From Mesorhizobium sp. M3A.F.Ca.ET.080.04.2.1 (lineage in GTDB: Bacteria; Pseudomonadota; Alphaproteobacteria; Rhizobiales; Rhizobiaceae): a stretch of 64,000 bases of DNA. The notes beneath the pieces are model-generated. The model had not been told where the DNA came from, ran no database searches, and saw nothing but the letters and a program-made list of their open reading frames with translations. Location of the stretch: contig NZ_CP034451.1 of assembly GCF_003952525.1 (NCBI RefSeq), forward strand, positions 1,984,001 to 2,048,000. The letters are read 5' to 3'. The number at the start of each line of letters is the position of its first letter. Position 1 is the first letter of the stretch. A program made the translations under genes and the position numbers. Positions 33,145 through 42,108 of this stretch are shown here, piece by piece.

Positions 33145-35588
33145 CGCACAGCATCGACACGAGCTTCAAGGCAAAGAAGCAGGCGCGCCTGGCCGAACGC
33201 AGGCGCAAGCTCTGGCGCCGGGTGCTTGGCGGGTTTGTCGCATTGGCCCTGGCAGCGATGGCCGGCGGCTTCTATCTCACCAAGGACTATTGGTCGTTCG
33301 GCGATGAAGACGAGGATCTGCAACCCGTCGAGGGCGCGCAGGACGTACCGCCCGACGCCTCCGTCTATGTGCCGGCGATCATCGATCTCGCCGGCGATCC
33401 GATGTGGATCACTCTTGCCCCGGATGCCGAGGCTGGAACGAAGGGCCAGACCGTGGCGCGGCCGGCGGAGCTCGAAAGTTCCGGAGCATCCCCGCAGATC
33501 GAAATCCTGTCCGATGTGATGCTGAGCGCCAGCGAAAAATTCATGACGACGATCCCGTCGACGCAGGAGGATTTCGCCTTCTTCCAGGCGCAGCGACGGG
33601 CGGGCCAATCGGTGCCGGCGCAGACTCCACCGGCTCCGGCGGCGGCGCCCGAGGACCAGTTGGGCGATCTCGATCAGCAAGGTGGGCTGGAGCAGCAGGA
33701 TGACCTGCAAAACGACCTTCAGCCGGCCCCCGATACGGACGCGGCTCCGCCCAGCTCCGCGCCCAAAGCGGATGCCGACGATCCCGAGGCCGGCTGGGGC
33801 GAGACCATCGATCAGGGCGAGGCAGCGCTTCCCGCATTCAAGAAGACCCAGATCGAGAACAACACGACGGTCGCGACCGTTACCGGCGAATACCAGCGCT
33901 TCGACGCAACCGCGGACACCTTCGTCAAGATCCTCAACGCCCGCAGCCTGGACAGCGTCGTCTCGGATGCTCACTTCTCGGCCGAGGACGCAAAGCTCGC
34001 CGGCGAAGCGCTGAAGGCGCTGTTCAATCGCGATGGTCTGGAGGCCGGCTATGTCGTGGCCATGCGCGGCTTCAGGCCGAACCGCGAGACCACGGCCATG
34101 TCGCTGATGCAGGTCTCGATCTACGCCAAGAATGTCTATGTCGGCACGCTGACGCGCAGCACGGCCGGCGCCTTCGTGTCAGGTGTCGATCCGTGGGTGC
34201 GTGAGGACTTGTTCAACTATTCTGGCGCATCGGACCAAGGCGGCCCCAAGCGCCAGTATCGCCTGCTCGACGCGATCTATTCGACGGCGGCGCGCAACAA
34301 GGTCCCGACCAGCGTCATCGGCGAGGCCATCATGTATCTGTCGAGAGGGCAGGATCTCGACGCTTTCGCCAGCGAGGACCAGCGCCTGGTGCTGATCTAC
34401 TCGCAGACGCCGCGCGGCCAAGGCGAGATCTCGGGACGGGTTCTCTATGTCGGCGTCCAGGGCGCAGAGAAGAACCTCGACTGTTTCGTCTTCCAGCAGA
34501 GCGACGGGCAATATGCGTGCGTCACCGGCAATGACGAGGTCCGTTCGCTGACCGTGATGAACGGCATGGTCACGCCGGTCAGCGGGGTCATGACCTCCAC
34601 CTTCGGCCCGCGCAAGCACCCGATCCTCGGCACGGTTCGGATCCACAAGGGCGTCGACTGGGCCGCTCCGGTCGGCACACCCATCCTGGCCGCCTTCGAC
34701 GGCGAGATCAGCTTCCAGGGCGATGGCGGCAGCTACGGCAACCTGGTGAAGATCTCGCACGCCAACGGCCGCGAGACGCGCTACGCGCACATGCAGAAAT
34801 TTGCCATGGCAAGCGGCGTCGGCACCAAGGTGAAGGCCGGCGATGTCATCGGCTTCATCGGCACCACCGGCCTTTCGACCGGACCGCATCTTCATTTCGA
34901 GCTCTACCAGAACGGTGAGGCGATCGACCCGCTGGGGACGGTCACCACCGTCGCAACCTATGCGTCCGGCGGTGCTGGCGGATCTGGCGATGCCGCCGTC
35001 GAGACGCTGACCGACCGCATCGTCCATGTCGAAAGCGGTGGCAGCGCCCGGGCCAAGAACCCGCTTTCCTCGGCGACCGGCGCCGGGCAGTTCATCTCCA
35101 AGACCTGGATCCGGATGATGAACACCTATCGCCCCGATCTCGCCCGCTCGCTGTCGACCGCCGACCTGCTCGCGCTTCGCTACGACGCCACGCTGTCGCG
35201 CGAGATGGTGCGCAACCTGGCGCGCGAAGGCGAAGCCTACCTTCGCGCCCGCGGCCACCAGATCACTGCCGGGCGGCTCTATCTGTGCCACTTCCTAGGC
35301 ATGGAAGGCGCGCATCAGGTGCTCGCCTCCCCAGGCTCGTCGCAGCTGAGCGCCGTGCTGGGGTCAGCCGTGATCCAGGCCAACCCCTTCCTCACCGGCA
35401 AGTCCGCCAGCTATGTCATTGACTGGGCGGAGCGGAAGATGGGCCAGAAGGTGCCGCGGATCATCACCGACGCAGGCCAGCAGACGGCCACGACCGAGAT
35501 CCGGCAAACGTCGCCCGAGTTCGAAAAATACAAGCAGGCGATAACCGCTCTGGTGAACTCGATTCAACCCACGTTCGAGCCTGGCTAA
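33141..35588 (+). CDS. Membrane-anchored M23 peptidase with C-terminal transglycosylase-like domain
   Basis: The start is the GTG overlapping the DUF1036 stop. The 815-residue protein has a basic N-tail, one membrane helix near residues 28-48, an acidic Gln/Pro-rich linker, a middle region of about 200 residues resembling that of rhizobial M23 proteins, and an M23 domain (about 475-600) with HKGVDWA, RYAHM and HLHFELY zinc ligands intact. The last 190 residues contain VESGGSARAKN and ATGAGQFISKTW, resembling a lysozyme-like transglycosylase with Glu in the first motif. It would open both bonds of peptidoglycan, plausibly making room for the T6SS apparatus. Confidence 0.85.
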   Translation: MTHSIDTSFKAKKQARLAERRRKLWRRVLGGFVALALAAMAGGFYLTKDYWSFGDEDEDLQPVEGAQDVPPDASVYVPAIIDLAGDPMWITLAPDAEAGTKGQTVARPAELESSGASPQIEILSDVMLSASEKFMTTIPSTQEDFAFFQAQRRAGQSVPAQTPPAPAAAPEDQLGDLDQQGGLEQQDDLQNDLQPAPDTDAAPPSSAPKADADDPEAGWGETIDQGEAALPAFKKTQIENNTTVATVTGEYQRFDATADTFVKILNARSLDSVVSDAHFSAEDAKLAGEALKALFNRDGLEAGYVVAMRGFRPNRETTAMSLMQVSIYAKNVYVGTLTRSTAGAFVSGVDPWVREDLFNYSGASDQGGPKRQYRLLDAIYSTAARNKVPTSVIGEAIMYLSRGQDLDAFASEDQRLVLIYSQTPRGQGEISGRVLYVGVQGAEKNLDCFVFQQSDGQYACVTGNDEVRSLTVMNGMVTPVSGVMTSTFGPRKHPILGTVRIHKGVDWAAPVGTPILAAFDGEISFQGDGGSYGNLVKISHANGRETRYAHMQKFAMASGVGTKVKAGDVIGFIGTTGLSTGPHLHFELYQNGEAIDPLGTVTTVATYASGGAGGSGDAAVETLTDRIVHVESGGSARAKNPLSSATGAGQFISKTWIRMMNTYRPDLARSLSTADLLALRYDATLSREMVRNLAREGEAYLRARGHQITAGRLYLCHFLGMEGAHQVLASPGSSQLSAVLGSAVIQANPFLTGKSASYVIDWAERKMGQKVPRIITDAGQQTATTEIRQTSPEFEKYKQAITALVNSIQPTFEPG

Positions 35589-35590
35589 TC

Positions 35591-35692
35591 TAAAGTGCGT
35601 CGCGCCGAAACGGATTTAGGCAACGCACTTTAGGTTTTATCTGATGCATGTCGTTGTCCCAGAACCGCCGCGCACTTCTGAGCGACATGCAT
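35591..35692. repeat. Intergenic double-hairpin repeat, copy 1
   Basis: Three bases after the M23 gene stop, TAAAGTGCGT pairs with ACGCACTTTA (10 bp, 35591-35600 with 35623-35632), and ATGCATGTCG pairs with CGACATGCAT (10 bp, 35644-35653 with 35683-35692). The second hairpin encloses CCAGAACCGC and CTTCTGAG. Related copies lie near 54022, 55774 and 59970. The remaining bases up to the caspase gene at 35916 hold no gene I can support and should contain its promoter. Confidence 0.85.
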
Positions 35693-35915
35693 TGGGTTTC
35701 GGCGCAGGCGTGCCGCGGCCAGCGGCCGGGCCGATTGGTTTCCGATGCCGCGAATGCTACATTGACGCCTGTTCGCAAAGATTTTTGTGAACCAGAACTG
35801 TGGTCGAGATCACATACGCTTGGAAGCCAGTTTTGGCAGAAGCGACTTCGTCGCTAATGGAATTTAGCATGCGCAGACAACAATAGCGCGCCCCTGTGGG
35901 GCGGAGGGCTGTCCC

Positions 35916-37526
35916 ATGAAAACGTTCGCCATCCTGTTGGGCGGTTTTGTCCTGTTTGTCCTTGCAGCGTTCGGCGCCCAGGCCGCCACGCCCGACGCAA
36001 AACGCGTCGCGCTGGTCATCGGCAACAGCAAATATGTCAATGCCGTGCCCTTGCCCAATCCCGCCAACGACGCGCAACTCATCGCATCGACGCTGCGCAA
36101 TGCCGGCTTCGACGTGATCGAAGGGGTGGACCAGGACAATGCCGGCATGCACGCGCTGATCAGCCGGTTCACCGAGGAATCCTACAATGCCGACCTCGCG
36201 GTCATCTTCTATGCCGGCCACGGCATGCAGGTCGACGGCAAGAACTACCTCATTCCGGTCGATGCCGAGTTGACGACGCCGGCCTATCTCAAGACCCGCA
36301 CGGTGCAGATCGACGAGTTCATGGCGGCGCTGCCGCCCGATCCCGCGGTCGGCGTCATCATTCTCGACGCCTGCCGCGACAATCCGCTGGCACGGACGCT
36401 GGCCGCCGCACTGCCGAAGAGCCGCTCGCTGGGCGCGGGGCTGGCGCCGGTCGAAGCGAAAGCGGACGGCGTCGGCACCGGCGGCGTGCTCATCGCCTAT
36501 GCAACGGATCCGGGCGCGATCGCCTTCGACGGCAACGGCGTGGACAGTCCCTACTCGATGGCTCTGGCCAAGCATCTGACCGAACCCGGCGTCGAACTGC
36601 AGAGTGCGCTGACGCGCGTGCGCGGCGAGGTGACCGAGACGACGCAAGGTCGGCAGCGGCCGTGGCACAACGCATCGCTGGGACGCGAGGTCTTCCTCGG
36701 CAAGGCCCCCGCCGAAGCCGCGCTGATCGCGGCCGAGCCAGGCGAAGCGACCGCAGCGCCTGCCCCTGCTCCCGTGGCCAGCGAAGCTCCGTCGTGGGAA
36801 GTGGAGCAGCGCCTCTGGGACGAGGCATCGAAGAAGAATTCCATCCCCTTCTACGAAGCCTATCTCGAACAGTTCCCGAATGGCCGCTTCGCGACCGTGG
36901 CCAAACTCAACATCGATCAGTTGAAGGACCCGAAGGCCGACAATCGACAGATGGCAGCACTCGATGCCAATGAGGCGAATGCGAATTCCGGATCGGCGGT
37001 TCGTACTTCGGTCGGCATCTCCGACGAAATGAAGCAGACGCCCGGCAGCGAGCTGACGGAAGGCGCCATCGGTCTCGATCGCGACGGCCGCATCGACCTG
37101 CAGCTGCGCATCGAGGCGCTGGGCAACGAGCTTGGCCAGATCGACGGCAATATCGGTCCGAAAACCCGCCAGGCCATCGGCGTCTGGCAGGGCAAGAACG
37201 GGCTGCCGCAAACCACCTATCTGACGCGCGAGCAGCTGGCGTTCCTAGTCGTGCAGACCGACCCGATGATGGATGCGGTGCGCGCCAAGCACGCAGCCGA
37301 TCAGGCGCGCGCCGCGGCGGCCAAGAAGCAGATGGCGCAGAAGACCCGCACCGTGAAGCCTGTGGCGCAGAAACCGAGCCGGAAGCAGCAGCAGACCGTG
37401 CAGCGGCGGCGCAATACGGACACCCTCATCGGCGAGGAGCCGCCGCCGCGGAACAACGACGACTTCCTGACCAAGGCTCTGATCTTCGGCACCGGCGTTG
37501 CGGTGGGTGGCGCGCTCAAGAATTGA
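35916..37526 (+). CDS. Exported caspase-family (peptidase C14) protein with C-terminal peptidoglycan-binding-like region
   Basis: A signal peptide (cleavage after AFGAQA) leads into a caspase-like domain (about residues 25-265): RVALVIGNSKYVNAVPLPN, catalytic His in IFYAGHGMQVDG and catalytic Cys in IILDACRDNP. The C-terminal half has a helical repeat-like segment (WDEASKKNSIPFYEAYLEQF) and a region near 405-445 (QIDGNIGPKTRQAIGVWQ) that resembles a PG_binding_1 domain. The tail is very basic. Substrates are unknown; it is predicted to act in the periplasm. The ATG follows a GGCGGAGGG-like stretch. Confidence 0.87.
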   Translation: MKTFAILLGGFVLFVLAAFGAQAATPDAKRVALVIGNSKYVNAVPLPNPANDAQLIASTLRNAGFDVIEGVDQDNAGMHALISRFTEESYNADLAVIFYAGHGMQVDGKNYLIPVDAELTTPAYLKTRTVQIDEFMAALPPDPAVGVIILDACRDNPLARTLAAALPKSRSLGAGLAPVEAKADGVGTGGVLIAYATDPGAIAFDGNGVDSPYSMALAKHLTEPGVELQSALTRVRGEVTETTQGRQRPWHNASLGREVFLGKAPAEAALIAAEPGEATAAPAPAPVASEAPSWEVEQRLWDEASKKNSIPFYEAYLEQFPNGRFATVAKLNIDQLKDPKADNRQMAALDANEANANSGSAVRTSVGISDEMKQTPGSELTEGAIGLDRDGRIDLQLRIEALGNELGQIDGNIGPKTRQAIGVWQGKNGLPQTTYLTREQLAFLVVQTDPMMDAVRAKHAADQARAAAAKKQMAQKTRTVKPVAQKPSRKQQQTVQRRRNTDTLIGEEPPPRNNDDFLTKALIFGTGVAVGGALKN

Positions 37527-37532
37527 GGCAAG

Positions 37533-37620
37533 GCACAGGATTCAGCCTGTGCAGGTTGTCAGCTCGATCACTGTCACCTGGCTGAGATGCAGAGGGCGGT
37601 TCAGTCGCTGAACCGCCCTC
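37533..37620. terminator. Pair of hairpins between convergent genes, probable bidirectional terminator
   Basis: GCACAGG pairs with CCTGTGC around a 6-base loop starting 7 bases after the caspase stop. A second hairpin, GAGGGCGGTTCAG with CTGAACCGCCCTC around loop TCG (37592-37620), has a perfect 13-bp stem. The genes on both sides converge here, so the second hairpin can serve both. No long T tract follows, so it may stabilise 3' ends or need Rho as well. Confidence 0.7.
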
Positions 37621-37673
37621 AGAATTTCGAGCCAACTTGCAGAGGCGCGCTTTGCCGGATCTGTTTGGGCGCC

Positions 37674-38210
37674 CTATTCGGTCCTGATCCGCATCTCCAC
37701 CCGGCGATTGACCGGGTCGTAGGGATCGGAAACGCGCGGGTGCGACTTGCCCAGTCCGATCGGTTCCAATCGCGCAGCCTGGATGCCATTCGCGGTCAGG
37801 AACGACGCCACCGATTGCGCCCTTCGCTGGGAAAGTTCCTGATTGTACTGGTCGGAGCCGGAGGCATCGGTATGGCCTTCGACGACAAAGCTGAACGAAC
37901 TCAGCCGGTTGTCCTTCAGCGCCTTGGCGAACTCATCGAGCTCGGTGCGCGCGGTCTGGTCGAGCTGGGCTGAATCGAGGGCGAAATTGATCATCATGTC
38001 GAGGCCGGCCTTTTGCGGCGGCGCCCCTGCCTTGTCGGCCTTGCTCTTGCATTCTTCCTCGGTGCCGACACAGATGCCGCGGGACGCGCCGAGATTGCCC
38101 GGACCGGTGAAGAACTTCACGATGTCTTCGGATTTCTGAAGCGGATCGGCGGAAACGTGCGTCGAAAAAAGCACGGCCGCCAATACCAAGGCTGAACTGG
38201 CCCACCGCAT
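37674..38210 (-). CDS. OmpA-family periplasmic protein
   Basis: I set the start at MRWASSALVLAAVLFSTHVSA, a clear signal peptide, because a GGAG site lies 8 bases upstream; an ATG five codons earlier is possible. The 178-residue protein has a Cys pair in GICVGTEEECKSK and a C-terminal OmpA-like domain (MMINFALDSAQLDQTARTEL, VVEGHTDASGSDQYNQELSQ, RRVEMRI) that should bind peptidoglycan. There is no lipobox or beta-barrel, so it is probably a soluble or loosely tethered periplasmic protein. It lies in the cluster bounded by the two caspase-like genes. Confidence 0.87.
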   Translation of the reverse strand: MRWASSALVLAAVLFSTHVSADPLQKSEDIVKFFTGPGNLGASRGICVGTEEECKSKADKAGAPPQKAGLDMMINFALDSAQLDQTARTELDEFAKALKDNRLSSFSFVVEGHTDASGSDQYNQELSQRRAQSVASFLTANGIQAARLEPIGLGKSHPRVSDPYDPVNRRVEMRIRTE

Positions 38211-38390
38211 GACCGTTACTCCCATTTGAGCGTCGGATTTCGCTAGCGGGACCATATCAAATTCCGAAGCCATTGTCTGTGAACAAAGACACGCTGCCGA
38301 GGCCCTTTGGCTGTTATGGCTAAGACCTTGACCAGCGCCTCGCTCGGGGCTTGAGTGCTCGTCGGTCCCTTGGATGAAGGCGGGGCAGCC

Positions 38391-38960
38391 ATGGCCAATG
38401 AGTTCCGATCCAGAACGGCACGGGATCTCTTCCTTGCCCGCCCGGCCATCGCCATGGACATGAAGACGCCGCCAACGGATCAGCTGTCGATCGAGTTCTG
38501 CCGAGCGCTGCTCGCAGGCCGGGTGCCCGAAGAGGCAATCACCTTCTGTGCCTACCTGCTGCCCGAGCGGGCGGCAGTCTGGTGGGCGCATGAATGCCTG
38601 GGCAACCTCGCCGAATTGCTCGACGGCAGGGATCTCGAATTGCTGGCGCTCATTCGCGACTGGGTCGGCGAGCCCGGCGATCCCCGCCACCGGACGGCAA
38701 TGGAAACGGCGGCTGAAGCAATACCTCCAGCGACGCCGGCCGCCTGGATCTGCCTGGCCGCGGTATCGCATGACAATGGCGCGGCGCACGAGGTGGCGCC
38801 GGCGCACTTGCCCGCCGGCCATGCAGTCAGCGCGGGGATCCTGGCCGGACTGGCGCGCGTGTCGCTCGCGGACCGGTTCGCCGTCCTTGCCGCCTTCGTC
38901 GACATGGGGATCCAGATTGCAGAAATAGAGGCGCAGCGGCAAGCGGCCGATGGGTATTGA
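38391..38960 (+). CDS. DUF6931-type protein
   Basis: The 189-residue, mostly helical protein contains LPERAAVWWAHECLGNL and PAAWICLAAVSHDNG, which fit my memory of DUF6931, a family seen in T6SS neighbourhoods with FHA and OmpA genes. No signal peptide or membrane segment is evident, so it is predicted cytoplasmic. The start at MANEFRSRTARDLFLARP is preferred over an upstream in-frame start 12 codons earlier because the conserved part begins here. Function is unknown. Confidence 0.75.
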   Translation: MANEFRSRTARDLFLARPAIAMDMKTPPTDQLSIEFCRALLAGRVPEEAITFCAYLLPERAAVWWAHECLGNLAELLDGRDLELLALIRDWVGEPGDPRHRTAMETAAEAIPPATPAAWICLAAVSHDNGAAHEVAPAHLPAGHAVSAGILAGLARVSLADRFAVLAAFVDMGIQIAEIEAQRQAADGY

Positions 38961-38991
38961 AGCCGCTGGACCTTAGCCAACCAGTTGCTTG

Positions 38992-39282
38992 TCAACCTCC
39001 CCAGCCACCGCCGCCACTGCCGCCACTGCTGCCACCACCCAACGTTGGGGCGACAACTGGCTTGGGCTCTTCCTCGACCGGTACGATGACCTTCTTGGCG
39101 GTTGCCTTTTTCTGCTTGACGACCGTCGGCGCCGTCGTCGTGGCGGTAACCTTCGGCGGAGGCTGCACCGCCACCGGCGTCGGCTCGGATTTCGGCAACA
39201 GAGATGTGCAGCCCATGAGTGCCGCAAGAACGCCGGAGAGAGTTGTTGCAATAATCGCCTGCTTCAATGCCCTGCCCACCAT
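38992..39282 (-). CDS. Small Gly/Val-rich lipoprotein
   Basis: The start MVGRALKQAIIATTLSGVL follows a GGGAGG site and leads to a lipobox ending in LMGC (Cys24). The mature 70-odd residues have a Pro/Val/Lys-rich stretch and end in a Gly/Ser tail (LGGGSSGGSGGGGWGG). It has no recognisable domain. It is only 14 bases downstream of the Sel1-caspase stop, so the two are probably one transcript. An outer-membrane tether is a reasonable guess. Confidence 0.75.
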   Translation of the reverse strand: MVGRALKQAIIATTLSGVLAALMGCTSLLPKSEPTPVAVQPPPKVTATTTAPTVVKQKKATAKKVIVPVEEEPKPVVAPTLGGGSSGGSGGGGWGG

Positions 39283-39296
39283 TGCCTCCCTGTTGC

Positions 39297-41846
39297 TCAG
39301 AACAAATCCCGACGCGGGTTGGCCTGTTCCCAAACCGCTCTGGCCACCTTGACCAGTTGGTCCTCCAGCGAACCGCTGGCTGCGATCTTCGACTTGAGTT
39401 CCCCACGCAACTTCTTGAGCGCCGCCGTCTTCGCCTTCGTTCCGAATTTGGCCAGCGTCGCCTTGGCGTCTGGCAACTCGTTGCGAGCGTCGAGTGCGAC
39501 TGTGAATGCGAGGAAACGCACGGCTACGGCCTGGTCAGCCTGATCGCCCTTCTGCATCTCGAGAGCCGCGCGGTCATAGGCGCCGGACTGATCGCCGCGC
39601 GTCGTTGCCAGCTCGAACAGCCGCTGCGCTTCGTCGAGGTTCTGCTGCACCCCGACGCCGTCCCGATACATGCGGCCGAGGCTGCCCGGGGCATAAGGCT
39701 GGCCAAGGTCAATGGCCTTCTGGAAGAGCGTCAGCGCCGCCTTCGGGTCCTTGTCGATGCCTTGGCCGCTGAGATAATTGCGGCCGAGCAGGTTCATCGA
39801 ATACATATCCTGCCGCTCGACGCCGGCTTTCAGGAAGGCAACGGCACGGGCGGGATCGGCGGGGACGCCATTGCGCCCTTCCGTGAAGATCGCGGCGAGA
39901 TCGTTCATGGCATAGGTATGCCCCATCGCGGCCGCCTTGAGCAGCAGATCGAGCCCCTTGCCGGTATCGCGCTCGACGCCGTAGCCGTTGAACAAAGCAC
40001 GGCCCCAGGACGTCATCCCGTATGGATCGCCCTTGTCGGAAGCGGCGGCATAGAATGTATTGGCCTGCTTGCGGTTGACAGGCATTCCGGTCCCGGTCGC
40101 ATTGAGGTAGCCGAGTTCGAATACGGCCCGCACATGGCCTTTGTCGGCGGCTTCCTGGATCTCTCTCTTTGCCTGATCGACCTTGCCCACCGCGAGCAAC
40201 GCGCGTCCCAGTTGGTAGCGGAAGCGGGCCACATCCGGGTACGCTTTCACCGCCGCCTGGCAGACGTCCACGGCGTTGCTGCTGATCTCGTTCGGCAGCA
40301 GACCCGGCACGACACCTTGCAGGTCGAGGGGTTCGCCGGCCTCGCGGTCGCAGGCGTCAACGTTAGGCGACAGTTTCATCGTGGCAGGCTTGGAAGGCGT
40401 GTTGTCGACCCGGATCTCGAAGCCGACCTCGACCGGCGCGGCGACGCCGATCTGGGGTTCGTAGCTCAAATGCTCGACTTCGTCGGCCATCAGGCTCGAG
40501 TCCGGCGACAGTGTCCGATCCGGCAGGGACAGTGTTCCCGTCGCCGGATAGCTCGCCAGTTTCACGCTGACGGCGGGGTCCTTGGTCGGAAACTCCAGTT
40601 TCAGCGGAACCGGGCCGACACCGACGGGAATGGCGACATCGCGCTTGTCGATCGCTTCCGCGGCACCCGTGATGTGGAGTCCCCGCGCCACGACCTGCTG
40701 CTTCTGCTCGGCCTCGAGCGAGGCGACGACCTGTTCGCCTTGGGCGCCCTCGCCGCTCTTGACGCGGAACACCATGATGCCCTGCGCCTCGCCGCCCCAT
40801 TCGTCATGCGTGGCGTAGGCCAGCATGTCGACCTCTTCCTGAGCACCGACGCCCTTGGGGATTTCCATCTTCAGGCGCGGCAGATCCTTGCCCTGGATCG
40901 GCGCGCCGATCTCGACCGGCTTGCCGTCAAGGGTCAGGCGCCCCAGCGCGGGCGGTCTCTCGATGCTGACGGTGACGGCTCCGCCATCGACGTCGACCGG
41001 CTGCGGCAGGTCGAGGGCCACCGGACCGATGCCCGACGGCACGATTTTCTCCAGCACCGGCGGCAGCGAGGGCCGGGTGGCGCGGCGCATCAGCACGACA
41101 TCGTCGATCAGCGAGGAATTCTCCCACGGAACCTGCTTGCCGGAGGTGGCCTCGACCACATCGCGGCGCACAGCCGCCATGACGGTGCGTATTTCCTGGT
41201 TCGGAGCCAGCGCGCGGCGCGAGAATGCCGACGAGAACGGGCTGAGATCGCCGGTTCCGTCATAGGCGACCGCGCCGGGCTCGGTGGCGAAGGCGATCAG
41301 CGTGTTGAGCGAACTCTTCACCTGCGCGAGACCAGTGTTGCCGGCGGTGATCAGCTGGTCCCTCAGCCAGTAATCCTTGCGCGGAAACGGATTGTTGCGG
41401 CAGGCGTCGAGGATGATCACCTGGATCTTGGACTTCGAGCGCATCTGCTCAAGCACGTCATCCAGCTTGACCGCCTGGACCTCAATGTCGGCCGCATCCT
41501 TCAGGGACGCATCGACGGGGATCAGGAAATTCTCGCCGCCGATCTGGAAGCCATGGCCCGAATAGTAAACGATGGCCAGCTCGGCGCCGTCGGCCGCGGC
41601 GAGATAGTTGCGGAACTGTTTCTCGAATTGCAGCTTGGTGAGATCCTTGGCCAGGAACACCTCGAAGCCGGCCATCCGAAAAGTGTTGGAAACGTCGTCG
41701 GCGTCCTTGTCCGGGTTCTTGAGGGCTGGAATATCCCGGTACTCGGAATTGCCGATGACGAGGGCAACCCGCCGATCGGCGTGCGCTTCGAAGGATGCGA
41801 AGCCCACGAGGATCACGGCTGCAAGGAACGCGCAGCATCGCAGCAT
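39297..41846 (-). CDS. Exported caspase-family protein with Sel1-like repeats
   Basis: A signal peptide (ends FASFEAHA) precedes a caspase-like domain (about residues 24-260): RRVALVIGNSEYRDIPAL, catalytic His in VYYSGHGFQIGG and catalytic Cys in IILDACRNNPF. A middle region of about 280 residues looks beta-rich. From about residue 560 there are five or six Sel1-like repeats (AKREIQEAADKGHVRAVFEL, GMTSWGRALFNGYGVERDTG, SLGRMYRDGVGVQQNLDEA). Sel1 repeats mediate protein contacts. The 849-residue product should act in the periplasm. The open frame on the opposite strand is a shadow. The 262 bases upstream hold no gene I can support. Confidence 0.88.
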   Translation of the reverse strand: MLRCCAFLAAVILVGFASFEAHADRRVALVIGNSEYRDIPALKNPDKDADDVSNTFRMAGFEVFLAKDLTKLQFEKQFRNYLAAADGAELAIVYYSGHGFQIGGENFLIPVDASLKDAADIEVQAVKLDDVLEQMRSKSKIQVIILDACRNNPFPRKDYWLRDQLITAGNTGLAQVKSSLNTLIAFATEPGAVAYDGTGDLSPFSSAFSRRALAPNQEIRTVMAAVRRDVVEATSGKQVPWENSSLIDDVVLMRRATRPSLPPVLEKIVPSGIGPVALDLPQPVDVDGGAVTVSIERPPALGRLTLDGKPVEIGAPIQGKDLPRLKMEIPKGVGAQEEVDMLAYATHDEWGGEAQGIMVFRVKSGEGAQGEQVVASLEAEQKQQVVARGLHITGAAEAIDKRDVAIPVGVGPVPLKLEFPTKDPAVSVKLASYPATGTLSLPDRTLSPDSSLMADEVEHLSYEPQIGVAAPVEVGFEIRVDNTPSKPATMKLSPNVDACDREAGEPLDLQGVVPGLLPNEISSNAVDVCQAAVKAYPDVARFRYQLGRALLAVGKVDQAKREIQEAADKGHVRAVFELGYLNATGTGMPVNRKQANTFYAAASDKGDPYGMTSWGRALFNGYGVERDTGKGLDLLLKAAAMGHTYAMNDLAAIFTEGRNGVPADPARAVAFLKAGVERQDMYSMNLLGRNYLSGQGIDKDPKAALTLFQKAIDLGQPYAPGSLGRMYRDGVGVQQNLDEAQRLFELATTRGDQSGAYDRAALEMQKGDQADQAVAVRFLAFTVALDARNELPDAKATLAKFGTKAKTAALKKLRGELKSKIAASGSLEDQLVKVARAVWEQANPRRDLF

Positions 41847-42108
41847 GGCAAATCCTTAACTGCTATGACCTGTCGGCCACAATGCAGCTTGCGGCGCCGA
41901 GGTCTGTTAAAGACTTCACAATCTGCCTGGACATGACGAGAGGCTTGCGTCGCGGCGGCGAGGCATCCCCCCGTATCCAATCAGGATCTAAATTACCCCA
42001 GAGCCCGGGGCACCGCAATGATCCAAGCGGGTACAACTCGTCTTCGCCGATGTCATGAACCGGAAGCCGCCTGGCCCAAGGTGTCGCGCAGCCCGCGCAA
42101 GGCAGGAT

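Noticed and set aside
35590..35778. 62-codon minus-strand frame after the M23 gene
   Set aside because: It lies mostly on the double-hairpin repeat, which accounts for the sequence.
39267..41936. 889-codon open frame on the plus strand
   Set aside because: It is antisense to the Sel1-caspase gene, which has a signal peptide, catalytic motifs and repeats; the plus frame has His/Arg-rich low-information sequence typical of GC-rich shadows.
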